Origin: Gemmatimonadota bacterium
Lineage (GTDB): Bacteria > Gemmatimonadota > Gemmatimonadetes > Gemmatimonadales > Gemmatimonadaceae
NCBI GenBank assembly: GCA_016182795.1
Contig: JACPFW010000006.1
Location: 1 to 64,000, forward strand
Direction: 5' to 3'
Length of the DNA: 64,000 nt
Shown here one piece after another: positions 27,901-35,804 of the stretch (position 1 is the stretch's first letter; every line of letters begins with the position of its first letter). Made by a program: the position numbers and the translations under genes. The notes under the pieces are model-generated. The model made no database searches and was not told the origin of the DNA. It saw only the letters and a list, made by a program, of their open reading frames with translations.

Positions 27901-28319
27901 CGCTGCGTGGTGCGTTGCAGCACGGGTGCCAGCGGCGCGCTGCCCAAGCGCGCGCCGAGCAGCGCGTCGGCGCGGGCCACAAACGGACCGCCGAGCGGCG
28001 CAACCTCCAGCAGGGTGCGCGCCGCGCCATCGCGCAGGCCGCGCTCTTGCTCGATCGCTCGTGCGATGTCGTCGGCCGTCACCTGGGCGCGACGCCGGCG
28101 CTTCTGCAGCGTCCACACGCCCCACGCCGCGGCGGCCGCCGCCACCCAGCAGAGCACCGGCAGGGCGCGCGGCAACGACAGCCAGCGCGTGCGCCCCAGC
28201 AGCATCGCCGCCAGCGTGAGCGCCGCCAGCGCCACGCCGGCCGCGCGCAGCGTCACGGTCGCGCGCATCAGCCGCGCGATCCGCGTGTGCTCGGCGAGCA
28301 GGCGATCGGCGGTCGTCAC
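24996..28319 (-). CDS. DUF4175 family membrane protein with long coiled-coil region
   Basis: The GTG at 28319 overlaps the upstream stop (GTGA) and gives 1107 residues. Two transmembrane helices lie near the N-terminus and a third follows a cytoplasmic segment (residues about 23-65 and 135-155). A beta-rich extracytoplasmic region follows. From about residue 520 to the end the sequence is a very long Gln/Ala/Arg/Glu-rich helical region, strongly coiled-coil in character (many AQALREA, QQLMREA, MQQAGNALAQ type stretches). This is the DUF4175 architecture of Bacteroidetes and Gemmatimonadota. The function is unknown; linkage to DUF4159 and AAA/vWA genes elsewhere suggests a membrane-associated complex. 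Confidence 0.85.
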   Translation of the reverse strand: MTTADRLLAEHTRIARLMRATVTLRAAGVALAALTLAAMLLGRTRWLSLPRALPVLCWVAAAAAAWGVWTLQKRRRRAQVTADDIARAIEQERGLRDGAARTLLEVAPLGGPFVARADALLGARLGSAPLAPVLQRTTQRALLSTVAIVAVIAAGAVGTGGTHADGWGAMLRPASAWAGTLLPAITFDDPPAGLLRGDTARLDVHAPGRAVLTVRQRATGGAWRDTVLSVRDGAASWRVGPLDADVVLVATDGRSVSDSLRLRLAERSFVGDVAVSAHFPAYLGRADETLAPEMALRIPQGTMLTISGRSSEPLASVVLGDAAARVPLVVNGRSFSGRFTPRASATLAWGATGRGGPIADLPAPLQLDIVPDSAPQVDFLTPSADSNVTPSAAVRIGVAAVDDRVLRDVTLAVWTRHADGRVTAPQTRRMFDGGAPSYLGAVALELGALALQAGDAVHVQASARDDAPWGQMGRSRELVLRVPAVEDQRREARAAADSLVSKALAAARAQQRLEQKTNDAARARTPADAGKPGERKAPDALAYDAAEKAKALAKEQGEMANRSREVQEATRELEERLRAAGGLDSSLQAQLREAQQLMREAMTPELMAAMKKLEGAAQDLSPDRTRQSLADLAEQQKRLREALEKSAEMLKRAALEGQMKTLRDDASSMARKQQQLADSGGADPARAKTVAEQTASLAREMQQLQQRLERERANAGARQAEGAASQAQASREAMQRAAESASRQGREQAAREAAQAMQQAGNALAQAREQQVAAWKNDVTGSLDKAVQEMMQMARQQERLADQAQGKNAGEQSGDMRGQQSALQQGVQRASERLADQAKKSAMVSPGTQQAMRDAQQRVDQAMRDANNAQQGQGGQSQQASSMREAAQALRQAASALARDRERVEGAQSGSGVPEMIAEMQKLAQQQGALNAQMSGLLPTPNQRQGADAAALDKARVLARQQRAVAKALDDVQDLDATGRTRELAREARTLAQALEAGAADPSTLDRQQRLFRKMLDAGRLLQQEERDDQAPRESKPGDKVSPFAPPDGAARGRDALRYQAPAWDELRALAPEERRAVLEYFRRLNAGAAPAADNQRPAAEPPTKKP

Positions 28320-29029
28320 GCGCCCGGCCGGCTGGTCACCGCGTACACAAACAGGTTGACGCCCATGCGCAGCGCCTGTTCGTGCAGTTCCGGCGGATCG
28401 TCCTTGTAGGTCCCCACATCCTCCCACCCGTTCCCCAAGTCGCTCTCGTAACTGTAGAAGACGGCGAGCCGGTTGCCGATGAAGATGCCGAGCCCGCGCG
28501 CCGGCTTCCCGTCGTGCTCGTGGATCTTCGGCACGCCCTGTGGCAGGTCGTACACCGCGTGGTAGATCGGGTGCCGCAGGGGCACGTCCACCAGCTCGCG
28601 GTCGGGGAAGACGCGCTTGAGTTCACGCCGGAACGAATCGTCGAGCCCGTAGTTGTCGTCGGCGTGCAGGAAGCCGCCGCGCAGCAGGTACTCGCGCAGG
28701 CGCGGCACTTCGGCGTCGGTGAGCCGGATATTGCCGTGCCCCGTGAGGTGCAGGAACGGGTAGTCCCAGAGCCGCTCGTCCATGAGCGTGATGCGCGCTT
28801 CCTTGGGATCGACGTCGAGCGTGGTGCGCTGACGAATCGCGGCAATCAGGTTCGGCAGGCTCGACGGATTCGCGTACCAGTCGCCGCCGCCGTCGTACTG
28901 CAGGCGCGCCACGGCGAGTCGCGGCGCGTATACCGGCGCGAGCGGCGCGGGATCCACCGGCGCGGCCGGTGGATGGGCCGCGCCGGCCAGCCACGGGAGT
29001 GTCAGCAGGCAGAGCGTTGGGAGGCGCAT
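28316..29029 (-). CDS. DUF4159 domain protein, exported
   Basis: The protein has 237 residues with an N-terminal signal peptide (RLPTLCLLTLPWLAGAA). The body matches DUF4159: ARLQYDGGGDWYANPSSLPNL, FLHLTGHGNIRLTDAEVPRLREYLLRGG, HADDNYGLDDSFRRELKRVFP and the C-terminal NRLAVFYSYESDLGNGWED. The domain has a glutamine-amidotransferase-like fold of unknown activity and is often found beside DUF4175 and MoxR/vWA genes. Its ATG lies 3 bases after the rsmI stop, and its stop overlaps the GTG of DUF4175. The role is unknown. Confidence 0.88.
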   Translation of the reverse strand: MRLPTLCLLTLPWLAGAAHPPAAPVDPAPLAPVYAPRLAVARLQYDGGGDWYANPSSLPNLIAAIRQRTTLDVDPKEARITLMDERLWDYPFLHLTGHGNIRLTDAEVPRLREYLLRGGFLHADDNYGLDDSFRRELKRVFPDRELVDVPLRHPIYHAVYDLPQGVPKIHEHDGKPARGLGIFIGNRLAVFYSYESDLGNGWEDVGTYKDDPPELHEQALRMGVNLFVYAVTSRPGA

Positions 29030-29032
29030 GTG

Positions 29033-29872
29033 TCAGTCGTGTGCGAGGCGATACGCAAGATTGCGCGGAGCGCCCGCGTCTTCCATAAGAACGCGCACCA
29101 CGTCGCGAGCGCTCAGTCCGTCGGCGCGCAGCGCGGCCGCCTTGGCGCGCAGCGCCTCTTCGTCGAGCGGCGGCGCTTCGCCGCCCTGTACGACGATCAC
29201 GACTTCCCCGCGCGGCGGCGCGTCGGCAAACCGCGCGGCCAGTTCGCCCACCGTTCCTCGGCAGAACTCCTCGAACTGCTTCGTGAGTTCTCGCGCAACA
29301 ACGGCCGCGCGATCGCCCGCCCCGGCCGCCGCCAAGTCGGCCAGCGTGTCGCCGACGCGGCTCGGCGCCTCGTACAGCACCGCTGCATGCCGCAGTGATG
29401 CGACGTCGGCGAGCAGCGCCCGGCGCTCCGGGCCCTTGCGCGGCACGAAGCCGAAGAACGTGAAGCGGTCCGCCGGCAGCGCCGCGCCGACGAGCGCGGA
29501 CAGCAGCGCCGACGCGCCCGGCACCGGCACCACCGCGATGCCCGCCGCCACCGCCGCCTCAACCAACCGCGACCCCGGATCGCTCAACAGCGGCGTCCCC
29601 GCGTCGCTCACCAACGCCAGGCGCGCGCCGATCTGCAGCCGCCCCACCAGCGACGGCGTTGTGGCCGCCTCGTTGTGCTCGTGGTACGACTCGAGCGGCG
29701 TGTGGATGTCGAAATGCGCCAGCAGCGCGCGCGTGTGCCGCGTGTCCTCGGCCAGAATCGCGTCCGCGGTGCGCAGGGTCTCCAACGCGCGCGCGCTCAG
29801 GTCCCCGAGGTTCCCGATTGGCGTGCTGACGATGAAGAGCGTGCCCTTCTCGGCTACCACGGAATGGTCCAC
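29033..29872 (-). CDS. rsmI: 16S rRNA (cytidine-1402-2'-O)-methyltransferase
   Basis: The 279-residue protein is a tetrapyrrole-methylase-fold SAM enzyme that 2'-O-methylates C1402 in the ribosomal P site. Landmarks are GTLFIVSTPIGNLGDLSARAL at the N-terminus, ILAEDTRHTRALLAHF, LVSDAGTPLLSDPGSRLVEAA, VPGASALLSALVGAALP and FFGFVPRKGPERRALL, then YEAPSRVGDTLADL. The annotated start is a GTG overlapping the upstream gene by 19 bases; a second GTG 12 bases downstream would remove four residues and is also possible. Upstream is an unknown gene; downstream is the DUF4159 trio. Confidence 0.94.
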   Translation of the reverse strand: MDHSVVAEKGTLFIVSTPIGNLGDLSARALETLRTADAILAEDTRHTRALLAHFDIHTPLESYHEHNEAATTPSLVGRLQIGARLALVSDAGTPLLSDPGSRLVEAAVAAGIAVVPVPGASALLSALVGAALPADRFTFFGFVPRKGPERRALLADVASLRHAAVLYEAPSRVGDTLADLAAAGAGDRAAVVARELTKQFEEFCRGTVGELAARFADAPPRGEVVIVVQGGEAPPLDEEALRAKAAALRADGLSARDVVRVLMEDAGAPRNLAYRLAHD

Positions 29873-30837
29873 GGCAGGGATTCAAACAGCCCGGCCGCCT
29901 GAAAGAGGTGACGGCGCGGGCGCGCCACCTCGGCCAGCAGTCGTTCCGCCGTCACACCGTCGGGCAGGTGCAGATGCCACAGCGTCTCACCCAGCCACGC
30001 CGCGATGGCCGCCGACAGCGCGCCCGGCTCCACCACCGGATCGCGCTGATTGGGAATCGTCAGTGAAAATCTTTCGAGCGCCGGATGCGTGCCCATGAGC
30101 TGATGCCGCGCGTGCTCCGCCACCGCGAGGGCGCTTTCGGCGCCGCTTTCCTGCAGGCGGCGCACGAGCGTCGCGGTCAGGTCACGATACGCGGAGATGA
30201 GCGCCGGCGCCGCCTGATTGGGCAGCATCGGCGGCACATCCCAGCGCCGCACGCTCCCGCCGGTCAGCAGCGCCCGATCGATCAGCGCGCGCGAGCGGGT
30301 CGTCAGATCGCCCGCCAATGATTCGTTGGCGACGTAGCCGCGCAGTGGCATGCCATGCTGAAAGACGAGGTAGTTCACCTCGCCATCAGCCATTACCTCC
30401 AGCAGGCCGTCGAACAGCGTGGCCATCAGGTTGCCGAGCAGGGCCGACGTGCCGGCCGCCGGCAGTTCGGCCGGCCAACCGATGTCGGGCGACACCTGCG
30501 TCGCATACATCGCGGCCAGCTGCTCGTCCTCCGCTTCGTGAAAGCAGATCTCCCCGTATTCGGCGGCGGCAGGCACCTTGGCCACCGCCTCACCGATCGG
30601 CAGCGCGCGCCAGTGGCGCCCGTCCGTGGTGGCCGTCGCGTTCACGACGTCGCCCTCTTCCATGTACAGCACGAGGAACTCCTCGGGCAGCCAGATCGCC
30701 ACGTACCCAAAGACCCGCGCCGCACGGTCGCGCTTGGCATCGGTCAGCAGGTTTTGCAGGTGCACGTACGCGAGGCGGGTGCGCGGCAGCAGCGCCCTGG
30801 CCTTGGGGTACCGCAGGTGTCCGGCTGCGACTGGCAT
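29854..30837 (-). CDS. Conserved hypothetical cytoplasmic protein
   Basis: The 327-residue protein has no signal peptide or membrane helix. The N-terminal third (FGYVAIWLPEEFLVLYMEEGDVVNATATTDGRHWRALP) has the hydrophobic/acidic pattern seen in DUF4388-like domains that store or sense effector output, but the match is weak. The middle contains EYGEICFHEAEDEQLAAMYAT and a repeat of similar logic around EVMADGEVNYLVFQHGMPLRGYV. The C-terminal half is helical. It overlaps rsmI by 19 bases and stands 96 bases downstream of trxA, from which it is separated by a terminator. I do not recognise a function. Confidence 0.75.
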   Translation of the reverse strand: MPVAAGHLRYPKARALLPRTRLAYVHLQNLLTDAKRDRAARVFGYVAIWLPEEFLVLYMEEGDVVNATATTDGRHWRALPIGEAVAKVPAAAEYGEICFHEAEDEQLAAMYATQVSPDIGWPAELPAAGTSALLGNLMATLFDGLLEVMADGEVNYLVFQHGMPLRGYVANESLAGDLTTRSRALIDRALLTGGSVRRWDVPPMLPNQAAPALISAYRDLTATLVRRLQESGAESALAVAEHARHQLMGTHPALERFSLTIPNQRDPVVEPGALSAAIAAWLGETLWHLHLPDGVTAERLLAEVARPRRHLFQAAGLFESLPWTIPW

Positions 30838-30850
30838 GGAGAGCGGAGGG

Positions 30851-30892
30851 AAAATAGAAACCCGGACGCCGACAGGAATGGACGTCCGGGTT
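30851..30892 (-). terminator. Rho-independent terminator after trxA
   Basis: Read on the minus strand, AACCCGGACG (30892-30883) pairs perfectly with CGTCCGGGTT (30868-30859) around a 14-base loop and is followed by TCTATTTT. It lies between the trxA stop and the start of the next leftward gene. Confidence 0.85.
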
Positions 30893-30933
30893 CAATTGTG
30901 CGGGAGCGTACGCCCCCGCCGCAATGCGGCCGG

Positions 30934-31263
30934 TTAGGCCGTGTGCTGCTTGAACTTCGCGTCGAGCGCCGCCTTCGGCACCGCGCCGATCACCTGGTCC
31001 ACCACCTTGCCGTCCTTGAAGAACAGCAGGGTCGGGATGGAACGCACCCCAAAGCGCATCGACGTCTTTTGGTTGGCGTCGACGTCAAGCTTGGTCACCT
31101 TCACCTTGCCCGCATACTCGGTCGAGAGCTGCTCGAGGAGCGGCGCGATCATGCGGCACGGGCCGCACCAGGTCGCCCAGAAATCCACGACCGCCACGCC
31201 CGCATGCTGCTCCACTTCCTGCTCAAAGCTCGCGTCCGTCACGTTCACCAGATTGCCCGCCAT
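30934..31263 (-). CDS. trxA: Thioredoxin
   Basis: The 109-residue protein is a classic thioredoxin, a cytoplasmic disulfide reductant. The active site is FWATWCGPCRMIAPLLEQL (WCGPC), followed by KLDVDANQKTSMRFGVRSIPTLLFFKDGK with the cis-proline Ser-Ile-Pro-Thr turn. Its ATG is preceded by GGAGG with 7-base spacing. It is transcribed alone: a clear terminator follows, and the mce gene diverges 85 bases upstream. Thioredoxin reductase is not in the window. Confidence 0.97.
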   Translation of the reverse strand: MAGNLVNVTDASFEQEVEQHAGVAVVDFWATWCGPCRMIAPLLEQLSTEYAGKVKVTKLDVDANQKTSMRFGVRSIPTLLFFKDGKVVDQVIGAVPKAALDAKFKQHTA

Positions 31264-31348
31264 TGCCTAGCCTCCGCGTCCGACGGTGCCGCGCACCTGT
31301 CGTGATCGATAATGTTAGGCGCCCACCCTCCTACCGGAGCGCCCCGCC

Positions 31349-31759
31349 TTGACCACCACCGCCCGTCGTGGCACGCGCATTGCCCACCTCGGCGTTGCCG
31401 TGCGCGCCATTCCTGACGTCCTGCCCTTCTACCGTGACGTCCTCGGCCTCTCCACGGTCCCGCTGGACGATGCTGACGGCGCCCGCATTGCCGGCCTCGC
31501 GGCCGGCGACTCGCTGGTGGAACTCCTCGAACCCGCCGTCGCTTACTCGCCGATCGCGAAGTTCATCGACCGCAAGGGCCCGGGCATCCATCACATCTGC
31601 TTCAACGTCGACGATCTCGACGCCACGCTCGCCAAGGCGAAAGCAGCCGGCGTCGTCCTCATCGATGACGTGCCGCGCGTCGGCGCCGAGGGCAAGCGCA
31701 TTGCTTTCCTGCACCCCAAGTCAACGGGCGGCGTGCTCATCGAACTCTCTGAATACTAA
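31349..31759 (+). CDS. mce: Methylmalonyl-CoA epimerase
   Basis: The 136-residue protein starts at a TTG with CGGAG nine bases upstream. It is a vicinal-oxygen-chelate fold epimerase that interconverts (R)- and (S)-methylmalonyl-CoA in propionate and branched-chain catabolism. The family signature is RIAHLGVAVRAIPDVLPFYRDVLGL, then GPGIHHICFNVDDLDATLA and GVLIELSEY, supplying His, His and Glu metal ligands. The length fits. Methylmalonyl-CoA mutase is not in the window, so pathway context is missing. Confidence 0.93.
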   Translation: MTTTARRGTRIAHLGVAVRAIPDVLPFYRDVLGLSTVPLDDADGARIAGLAAGDSLVELLEPAVAYSPIAKFIDRKGPGIHHICFNVDDLDATLAKAKAAGVVLIDDVPRVGAEGKRIAFLHPKSTGGVLIELSEY

Positions 31760-31766
31760 CGAGGAC

Positions 31767-31795
31767 GGCAAGCCCCGGTCGTCGAAGGGCTCGCC
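31767..31795. terminator. Hairpin between convergent mce and lipoprotein genes
   Basis: GGCAAGCCC (31767-31775) pairs with GGGCTCGCC (31787-31795), with one mismatch, around an 11-base loop. It lies 8 bases after the mce stop and could serve both convergent genes. The T-run is weak. Confidence 0.45.
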
Positions 31796-31836
31796 GCCCG
31801 ATGCGCGAGGGCGGAGTGCGAAGTGTCGACCGCGCG

Positions 31837-32313
31837 CTAGCGCGGGCTTCCTGACGACGGCGCAGGCATCCGGCCAGTCGCGCCGCAGAACCCGCCATCA
31901 CGTAGTTGGTCGAGTTCAAGGTTTTCCACAAACCACCGGTCGTGGGGACCGCGCACGACGGTGAACTGCGGCGTCGCCTTGAGGGTCACGAGGGTGAGCT
32001 GCACCGGGAACCGCAGGCGACCGGCCTCGCCGGGCGACGACGCGCCGATCGTGGCCTGTTCATGCGATAGGCACTGAATCATTATCAACTCGCGCCGTTC
32101 GAGTTCCTTCTGCGCTATGGTCTTGCTGGCGGGGCCCTTGTCGGTGCCCCACACGTTGGCCATCGCGGGCAGGTTCTTGGCGCGCGCCGCGGCGAGGAAC
32201 TGCTGGATAGCCGCCGTTGGCGATTCGGCGCCGGCGCCGGCGCCGGCACCACCGCCCGACAGGCTGGCGCAGGCGGAGGCGATGGGGATCAGCAGCAGGG
32301 CGACACGCTTCAC
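31837..32313 (-). CDS. Small lipoprotein of unknown function
   Basis: The preferred start is the GTG at 32313, which has GGGAG upstream and begins a lipoprotein signal (KRVALLLIPIASAC, lipobox ASAC). This gives 158 residues. The longer ATG frame back to 32406 would run into the pdxJ coding region and places the signal internally. After a Gly/Ala-rich linker, the domain (SPTAAIQQFLAAARAKNLPAMANVWGTDKGP, RWFVENLELDQLRDG) has the layout of small NTF2-like lipoproteins such as DUF4878, though the match is loose. It is divergent from pdxJ by 46 bases. Function unknown. Confidence 0.7.
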   Translation of the reverse strand: MKRVALLLIPIASACASLSGGGAGAGAGAESPTAAIQQFLAAARAKNLPAMANVWGTDKGPASKTIAQKELERRELIMIQCLSHEQATIGASSPGEAGRLRFPVQLTLVTLKATPQFTVVRGPHDRWFVENLELDQLRDGGFCGATGRMPAPSSGSPR

Positions 32314-32359
32314 AGATGGCTCCCGCGGAGTGGCTCCGCGATCACGGATGGGGTGAACT

Positions 32360-33097
32360 ATGACGGCAACTGGCGGCTCCGGATATCTCCGCCTCTTCAT
32401 CAACATCGATCACGTCGCGACGATCCGTCAGGCGCGTCAGACCGACGAACCCGATCCCGCCGCCGCCGCGCAACGGTGCGAAGCGGCCGGCGCCGACGGC
32501 ATCACCGCGCACCTCCGCGAAGACCGCCGCCACATTCAGGACGCCGATCTCGACGCCTTGATGCGCGTCGTCCGCACGCCCTTCAACCTCGAGATGGCCC
32601 TCACCGACGAGATGCTGGCCATCGCCGAACGGCTGCGCCCCCACCAGGTGACCCTGGTACCCGAGCGCCGCCAAGAAGTGACGACTGAGGGCGGGCTTGA
32701 CGTCACACACGACCCGCCGCGCCTGCGCGACGCGCTGGCCCGTCTCGCCGCCGCCGGCATTCGCACGTCGCTGTTCATCGATGCCGCGCCGCGCATGATC
32801 GACCAGTCGGCGGCGGTCGGCGCCGTGGCCATCGAACTCCACACCGGACGCTACGCACACGCCCCGGCCGATCCGGCCACGCTGGCCGCGCTGGCCGACG
32901 GCACTCGCCGCGCCCGCGACGCCGGCCTCGCCGTACACGCCGGCCACGGCCTCACCGTAAGAAACGTCGGCCCCGTCGCCGCCATCGCCGGCGTCGAGGA
33001 ACTGAACATCGGGCACCACATCATCAGCCGCGCGGTGTTCGTGGGCATTGAGGCGGCGGTGCGGGAGATGCGAGCGGCGATGGATGCGGCACGATGA
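32360..33097 (+). CDS. pdxJ: Pyridoxine 5'-phosphate synthase
   Basis: The 245-residue TIM-barrel enzyme condenses 1-deoxyxylulose-5-phosphate with aminoacetone-phosphate to form pyridoxine-5'-phosphate. Landmarks are [69 protein letters not shown], and the C-terminal [18 protein letters not shown] with [15 protein letters not shown]. The length is typical. It provides the PLP used by, among others, glgP. The gene is monocistronic or first in a rightward run. Confidence 0.96.
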   Translation: MTATGGSGYLRLFINIDHVATIRQARQTDEPDPAAAAQRCEAAGADGITAHLREDRRHIQDADLDALMRVVRTPFNLEMALTDEMLAIAERLRPHQVTLVPERRQEVTTEGGLDVTHDPPRLRDALARLAAAGIRTSLFIDAAPRMIDQSAAVGAVAIELHTGRYAHAPADPATLAALADGTRRARDAGLAVHAGHGLTVRNVGPVAAIAGVEELNIGHHIISRAVFVGIEAAVREMRAAMDAAR

Positions 33098-33186
33098 CGG
33101 ATCGCCGTTACGCGTCTCTGTTTCACCCAGTCTATAGTTATGCGAGTATTGCCCCCTCTTTTCTCCGTCCGTAGCTTCCACTCGCG

Positions 33187-34755
33187 ATGAGCAGCGGCCT
33201 TCTCGACTTCTTCACGCTCGAAGCGACCGAGTACGTCGAGACCCTCGACGGACTGCTGGCGCGCGCGCAGGGTGCCACGCCCGATCTCGAGGCGTGCGTT
33301 CGGCAGGCGCGCGCCCTGCGCGGCAGTGCCACGATGGCCAAGGTCGGGGGCATCGCCGATGTGGCCAACGCGCTGGAGCGCACCTCGCACGCGGTGCTCG
33401 CCGGCACGGTGGGCTGGAGCGACGCGATGCGCGGCGCGTTTGTGGCGGCCATCGACGACCTCAAGATCCTGATTCGCGGCGTCCGTACGTGGGGCGAGGC
33501 CGAAACGGGCCGCGCCGCGGCCCGCGCCCGCGAGTTGGCGCAGTTTGCGCCGGCCTCCACCACCGCCGGCTCCGCCGCGCCCAACGCCTCGGTTTTCCTG
33601 GCGACCGAAGCGGCCGAAATTGCGCGCGCCCTCATGGCCTTCGCCGACAATCCCGTCGGGCCGGCCGGCATTGCGCCCACGCTGCAGCGCGTCCGTGGAC
33701 TGCGCGGCATCGCCCTGCTCAAGGATCTGCCGCCGCTGCCCGAAGTCGTCGACGTCCTCGATCAGGCCGCCAAGTCGTTTGAACTCGGCGGCGCCGTCAC
33801 ACCGACGCTGCGCGCGCTCTTCCATGCCGCCGCCGTCGTCCTCGCCGACGGCAGCATCTCGCTGACTCGCGGCGATCGGCCGGCCACGGCGTCCGAGGCG
33901 CTCACCGCGTTTGCCGCCGCCGCTGCGGCAGTGGGCGGCGGCGCGGCCGGCGCCGATGACATCGTTCCCATCAGCGCGCTCTTCCCCGACGACGGCGCAC
34001 CAGGGCTGGTCAGCGCCTCGCCGTCGCCGCCGACCAGCGCGGCACAGCGCTTCCGCCTCGAGGTCGTGTCGCACGCGGAGCACCTGCGCCGCCTCGTCGC
34101 CGATGCGCGCGGCGCTGTCGATGCCGCCACGCGCGAACGCCTCGCCCGCGACCTCGCCGCCGCCGCGCTCGCCCTCGCCAAGCTTTCCACGAGCTTCAGC
34201 GAATCGGCCCTCGCCGCTTTCTTCGAAGGCCAGCGCGCCCAGGCGTCGCTGCTCGCCGGCGCGGCGCTCGACATGCTCGACCGCGCCTGCCAGCTGCTCT
34301 CCGCGCCGCACGGCAAGCCAACGGCCGACATCGTGAATCAGCTGAACGCGCCGCCCGCGCTGGTCGACATCGCATCGTTGGCACCCGACGGCCAGCCGTC
34401 TCTCGCGCAGCGCACGCCCGCCCCTGCCGCGGCGCCGGCTCCCGCCGCGCCGGTTGGCGCCGCGCCACTTGGCTCCGCGCCGACTAGCGCGGCGCCGTCG
34501 GGCGACGCGCTCTCGGCCCTGCTCGCCAACGGACTCGCCGGGCTGAGCGCGCTCGATGAAACGCCGCTGGTCGAACCGGTGGCGATGGACTCCGACGTCA
34601 TTGTACCGATCGAAGACCTCGTCTATCGCGGGCGCGATGCGCTCGACCGCGCCATCGAACTGCGCGATCTCATGCGCCAGTCGGCCGGCGCTCCCGATGC
34701 TGCGATGCTCGCCGAGCTGTTCGACTTGCTCGAGCTCGCCGCCACGAACGACTAG
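33187..34755 (+). CDS. Hpt-like helical protein lacking the phospho-accepting histidine
   Basis: The 522-residue protein opens like a CheA/Hpt domain (LLDFFTLEATEYVETLDGLLARAQG) and continues CVRQARALRGSATMAKVGGIADVANALE, where the usual H-x-L-K-G-S phosphorylation site reads R-A-L-R-G-S. The phospho-histidine is thus replaced by arginine. A second similar helical unit appears around RVRGLRGIALLKDLPPLPEVVDVLDQAA. Ala/Pro-rich linkers separate units, and a long one lies near residues 400-440. The C-terminus has an IEDLVYRGRDALDRAIELRD helix. No kinase domain follows. It may be a scaffold for response regulators or a degenerate phosphotransfer protein. It is 2 bases upstream of the membrane protein gene. 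Confidence 0.7.
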   Translation: MSSGLLDFFTLEATEYVETLDGLLARAQGATPDLEACVRQARALRGSATMAKVGGIADVANALERTSHAVLAGTVGWSDAMRGAFVAAIDDLKILIRGVRTWGEAETGRAAARARELAQFAPASTTAGSAAPNASVFLATEAAEIARALMAFADNPVGPAGIAPTLQRVRGLRGIALLKDLPPLPEVVDVLDQAAKSFELGGAVTPTLRALFHAAAVVLADGSISLTRGDRPATASEALTAFAAAAAAVGGGAAGADDIVPISALFPDDGAPGLVSASPSPPTSAAQRFRLEVVSHAEHLRRLVADARGAVDAATRERLARDLAAAALALAKLSTSFSESALAAFFEGQRAQASLLAGAALDMLDRACQLLSAPHGKPTADIVNQLNAPPALVDIASLAPDGQPSLAQRTPAPAAAPAPAAPVGAAPLGSAPTSAAPSGDALSALLANGLAGLSALDETPLVEPVAMDSDVIVPIEDLVYRGRDALDRAIELRDLMRQSAGAPDAAMLAELFDLLELAATND

Positions 34756-34757
34756 CC

Positions 34758-35804
34758 ATGCGACTCGGCGCCCGCGGCGCCATCGGCATCGGCGTCAGCG
34801 CACTGCTGCTCTGGTTCGCCCTTCGCGATGTGCCATTCGGCCATGTGATCGACGCGCTCCGCGCGAGCGACCTCATGCTCTGGGCACTCTGCACGGTAGC
34901 CTCGCAACTGATCTTCCCACTGCGCGCTCGCCGGTGGCGCACCATTCTCGATCCGGTGGCACCCAACCTGCCACTTGGGCCGCTCTGGCGCGCCACTGCG
35001 ATCGGCATGATGGCCAACAACGTGCTGCCTGCGCGCGCCGGCGAACTGGTGCGCGTCTTTGCGCTCGTGCGCGAGCGCCCCGACGTCCGATGGTCGTCGG
35101 CCCTCGCGTCGCTCGCCGTCGATCGCGTGTTCGACGCTCTGTGCGTCGTGCTGCTCCTCGTCGTCGCGATGCTCGCTCCCGATTTTCCCTCGGATTTCGT
35201 CATTCAGGGGCGCCCGGTCCAGTCGATCGCCATCGTGATGGCGCTCGTCGTCGTCCTCGCCTTTGCGGCGCTGTTCGCGTTCGCCCAATGGCCGCACACC
35301 ATGGAGTCGCTGGCCGTTCGCATCGCCGGCACCGTGCTTCCGCGCTATCGCGACCGCGTGGGCGCGCTGGTGCACGCGCTCGCCGCCGGCTTGGCGGTCG
35401 TCCGCCAGCCAAGCCGCTTTCTCGCCACCTTCGGCTGGGCGCTCGTGCACTGGCTGATGAACGCGCTTGCGTTCTGGTTCGGATTCCACGCCGTTGGCAT
35501 CGACGCGCCATTCACCACCGCGCTGTTCGTGCAGGGAATCATCGCCATCGGCGTCTCGGTCCCGAGCTCCGCTGGTTTCGTCGGCGTGTTCGAGTATGCC
35601 GCCAAGCTCGCGCTCCCCGTCTACGGCGTCGATCCCGTGAAGGCCGTCACGTGGGCGCTCGGCTTCCACTTCCTGTCGTTCATTCCGATCACCGCGATCG
35701 GCGCGTGGTACTTCCTGCGCATGGGCGTGCAACTCGCCGACGTGCACGCCGCCGAGGCCGCCGAGGAGCGACGCGTCACCGGCGAGCACGAGGCCTCGCC
35801 GTGA
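34758..35804 (+). CDS. LPG-synthase-TM/flippase-like integral membrane protein (UPF0104)
   Basis: The 348-residue protein is strongly hydrophobic, with about eight transmembrane helices. It matches the lysylphosphatidylglycerol-synthase transmembrane (UPF0104) domain: ARRWRTILDPVAPNLPLGPLWRATAIGMMANNVLPARAGELVRVF, ASLAVDRVFDALCVVLLL, and VPSSAGFVGVFEYAAKLAL. In MprF this part flips aminoacyl lipids; in stand-alone proteins the substrate is unknown. The soluble aminoacyl-transferase domain is absent. The stop overlaps the ispE GTG (GTGA). Confidence 0.88.
   Translation: MRLGARGAIGIGVSALLLWFALRDVPFGHVIDALRASDLMLWALCTVASQLIFPLRARRWRTILDPVAPNLPLGPLWRATAIGMMANNVLPARAGELVRVFALVRERPDVRWSSALASLAVDRVFDALCVVLLLVVAMLAPDFPSDFVIQGRPVQSIAIVMALVVVLAFAALFAFAQWPHTMESLAVRIAGTVLPRYRDRVGALVHALAAGLAVVRQPSRFLATFGWALVHWLMNALAFWFGFHAVGIDAPFTTALFVQGIIAIGVSVPSSAGFVGVFEYAAKLALPVYGVDPVKAVTWALGFHFLSFIPITAIGAWYFLRMGVQLADVHAAEAAEERRVTGEHEASP

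Noticed and set aside
34556-35800. Long upstream extension of ispE in the same frame
   Set aside because: It overlaps two real genes and encodes low-complexity Arg/Ala sequence; the GTG at 35801 starts the kinase precisely.
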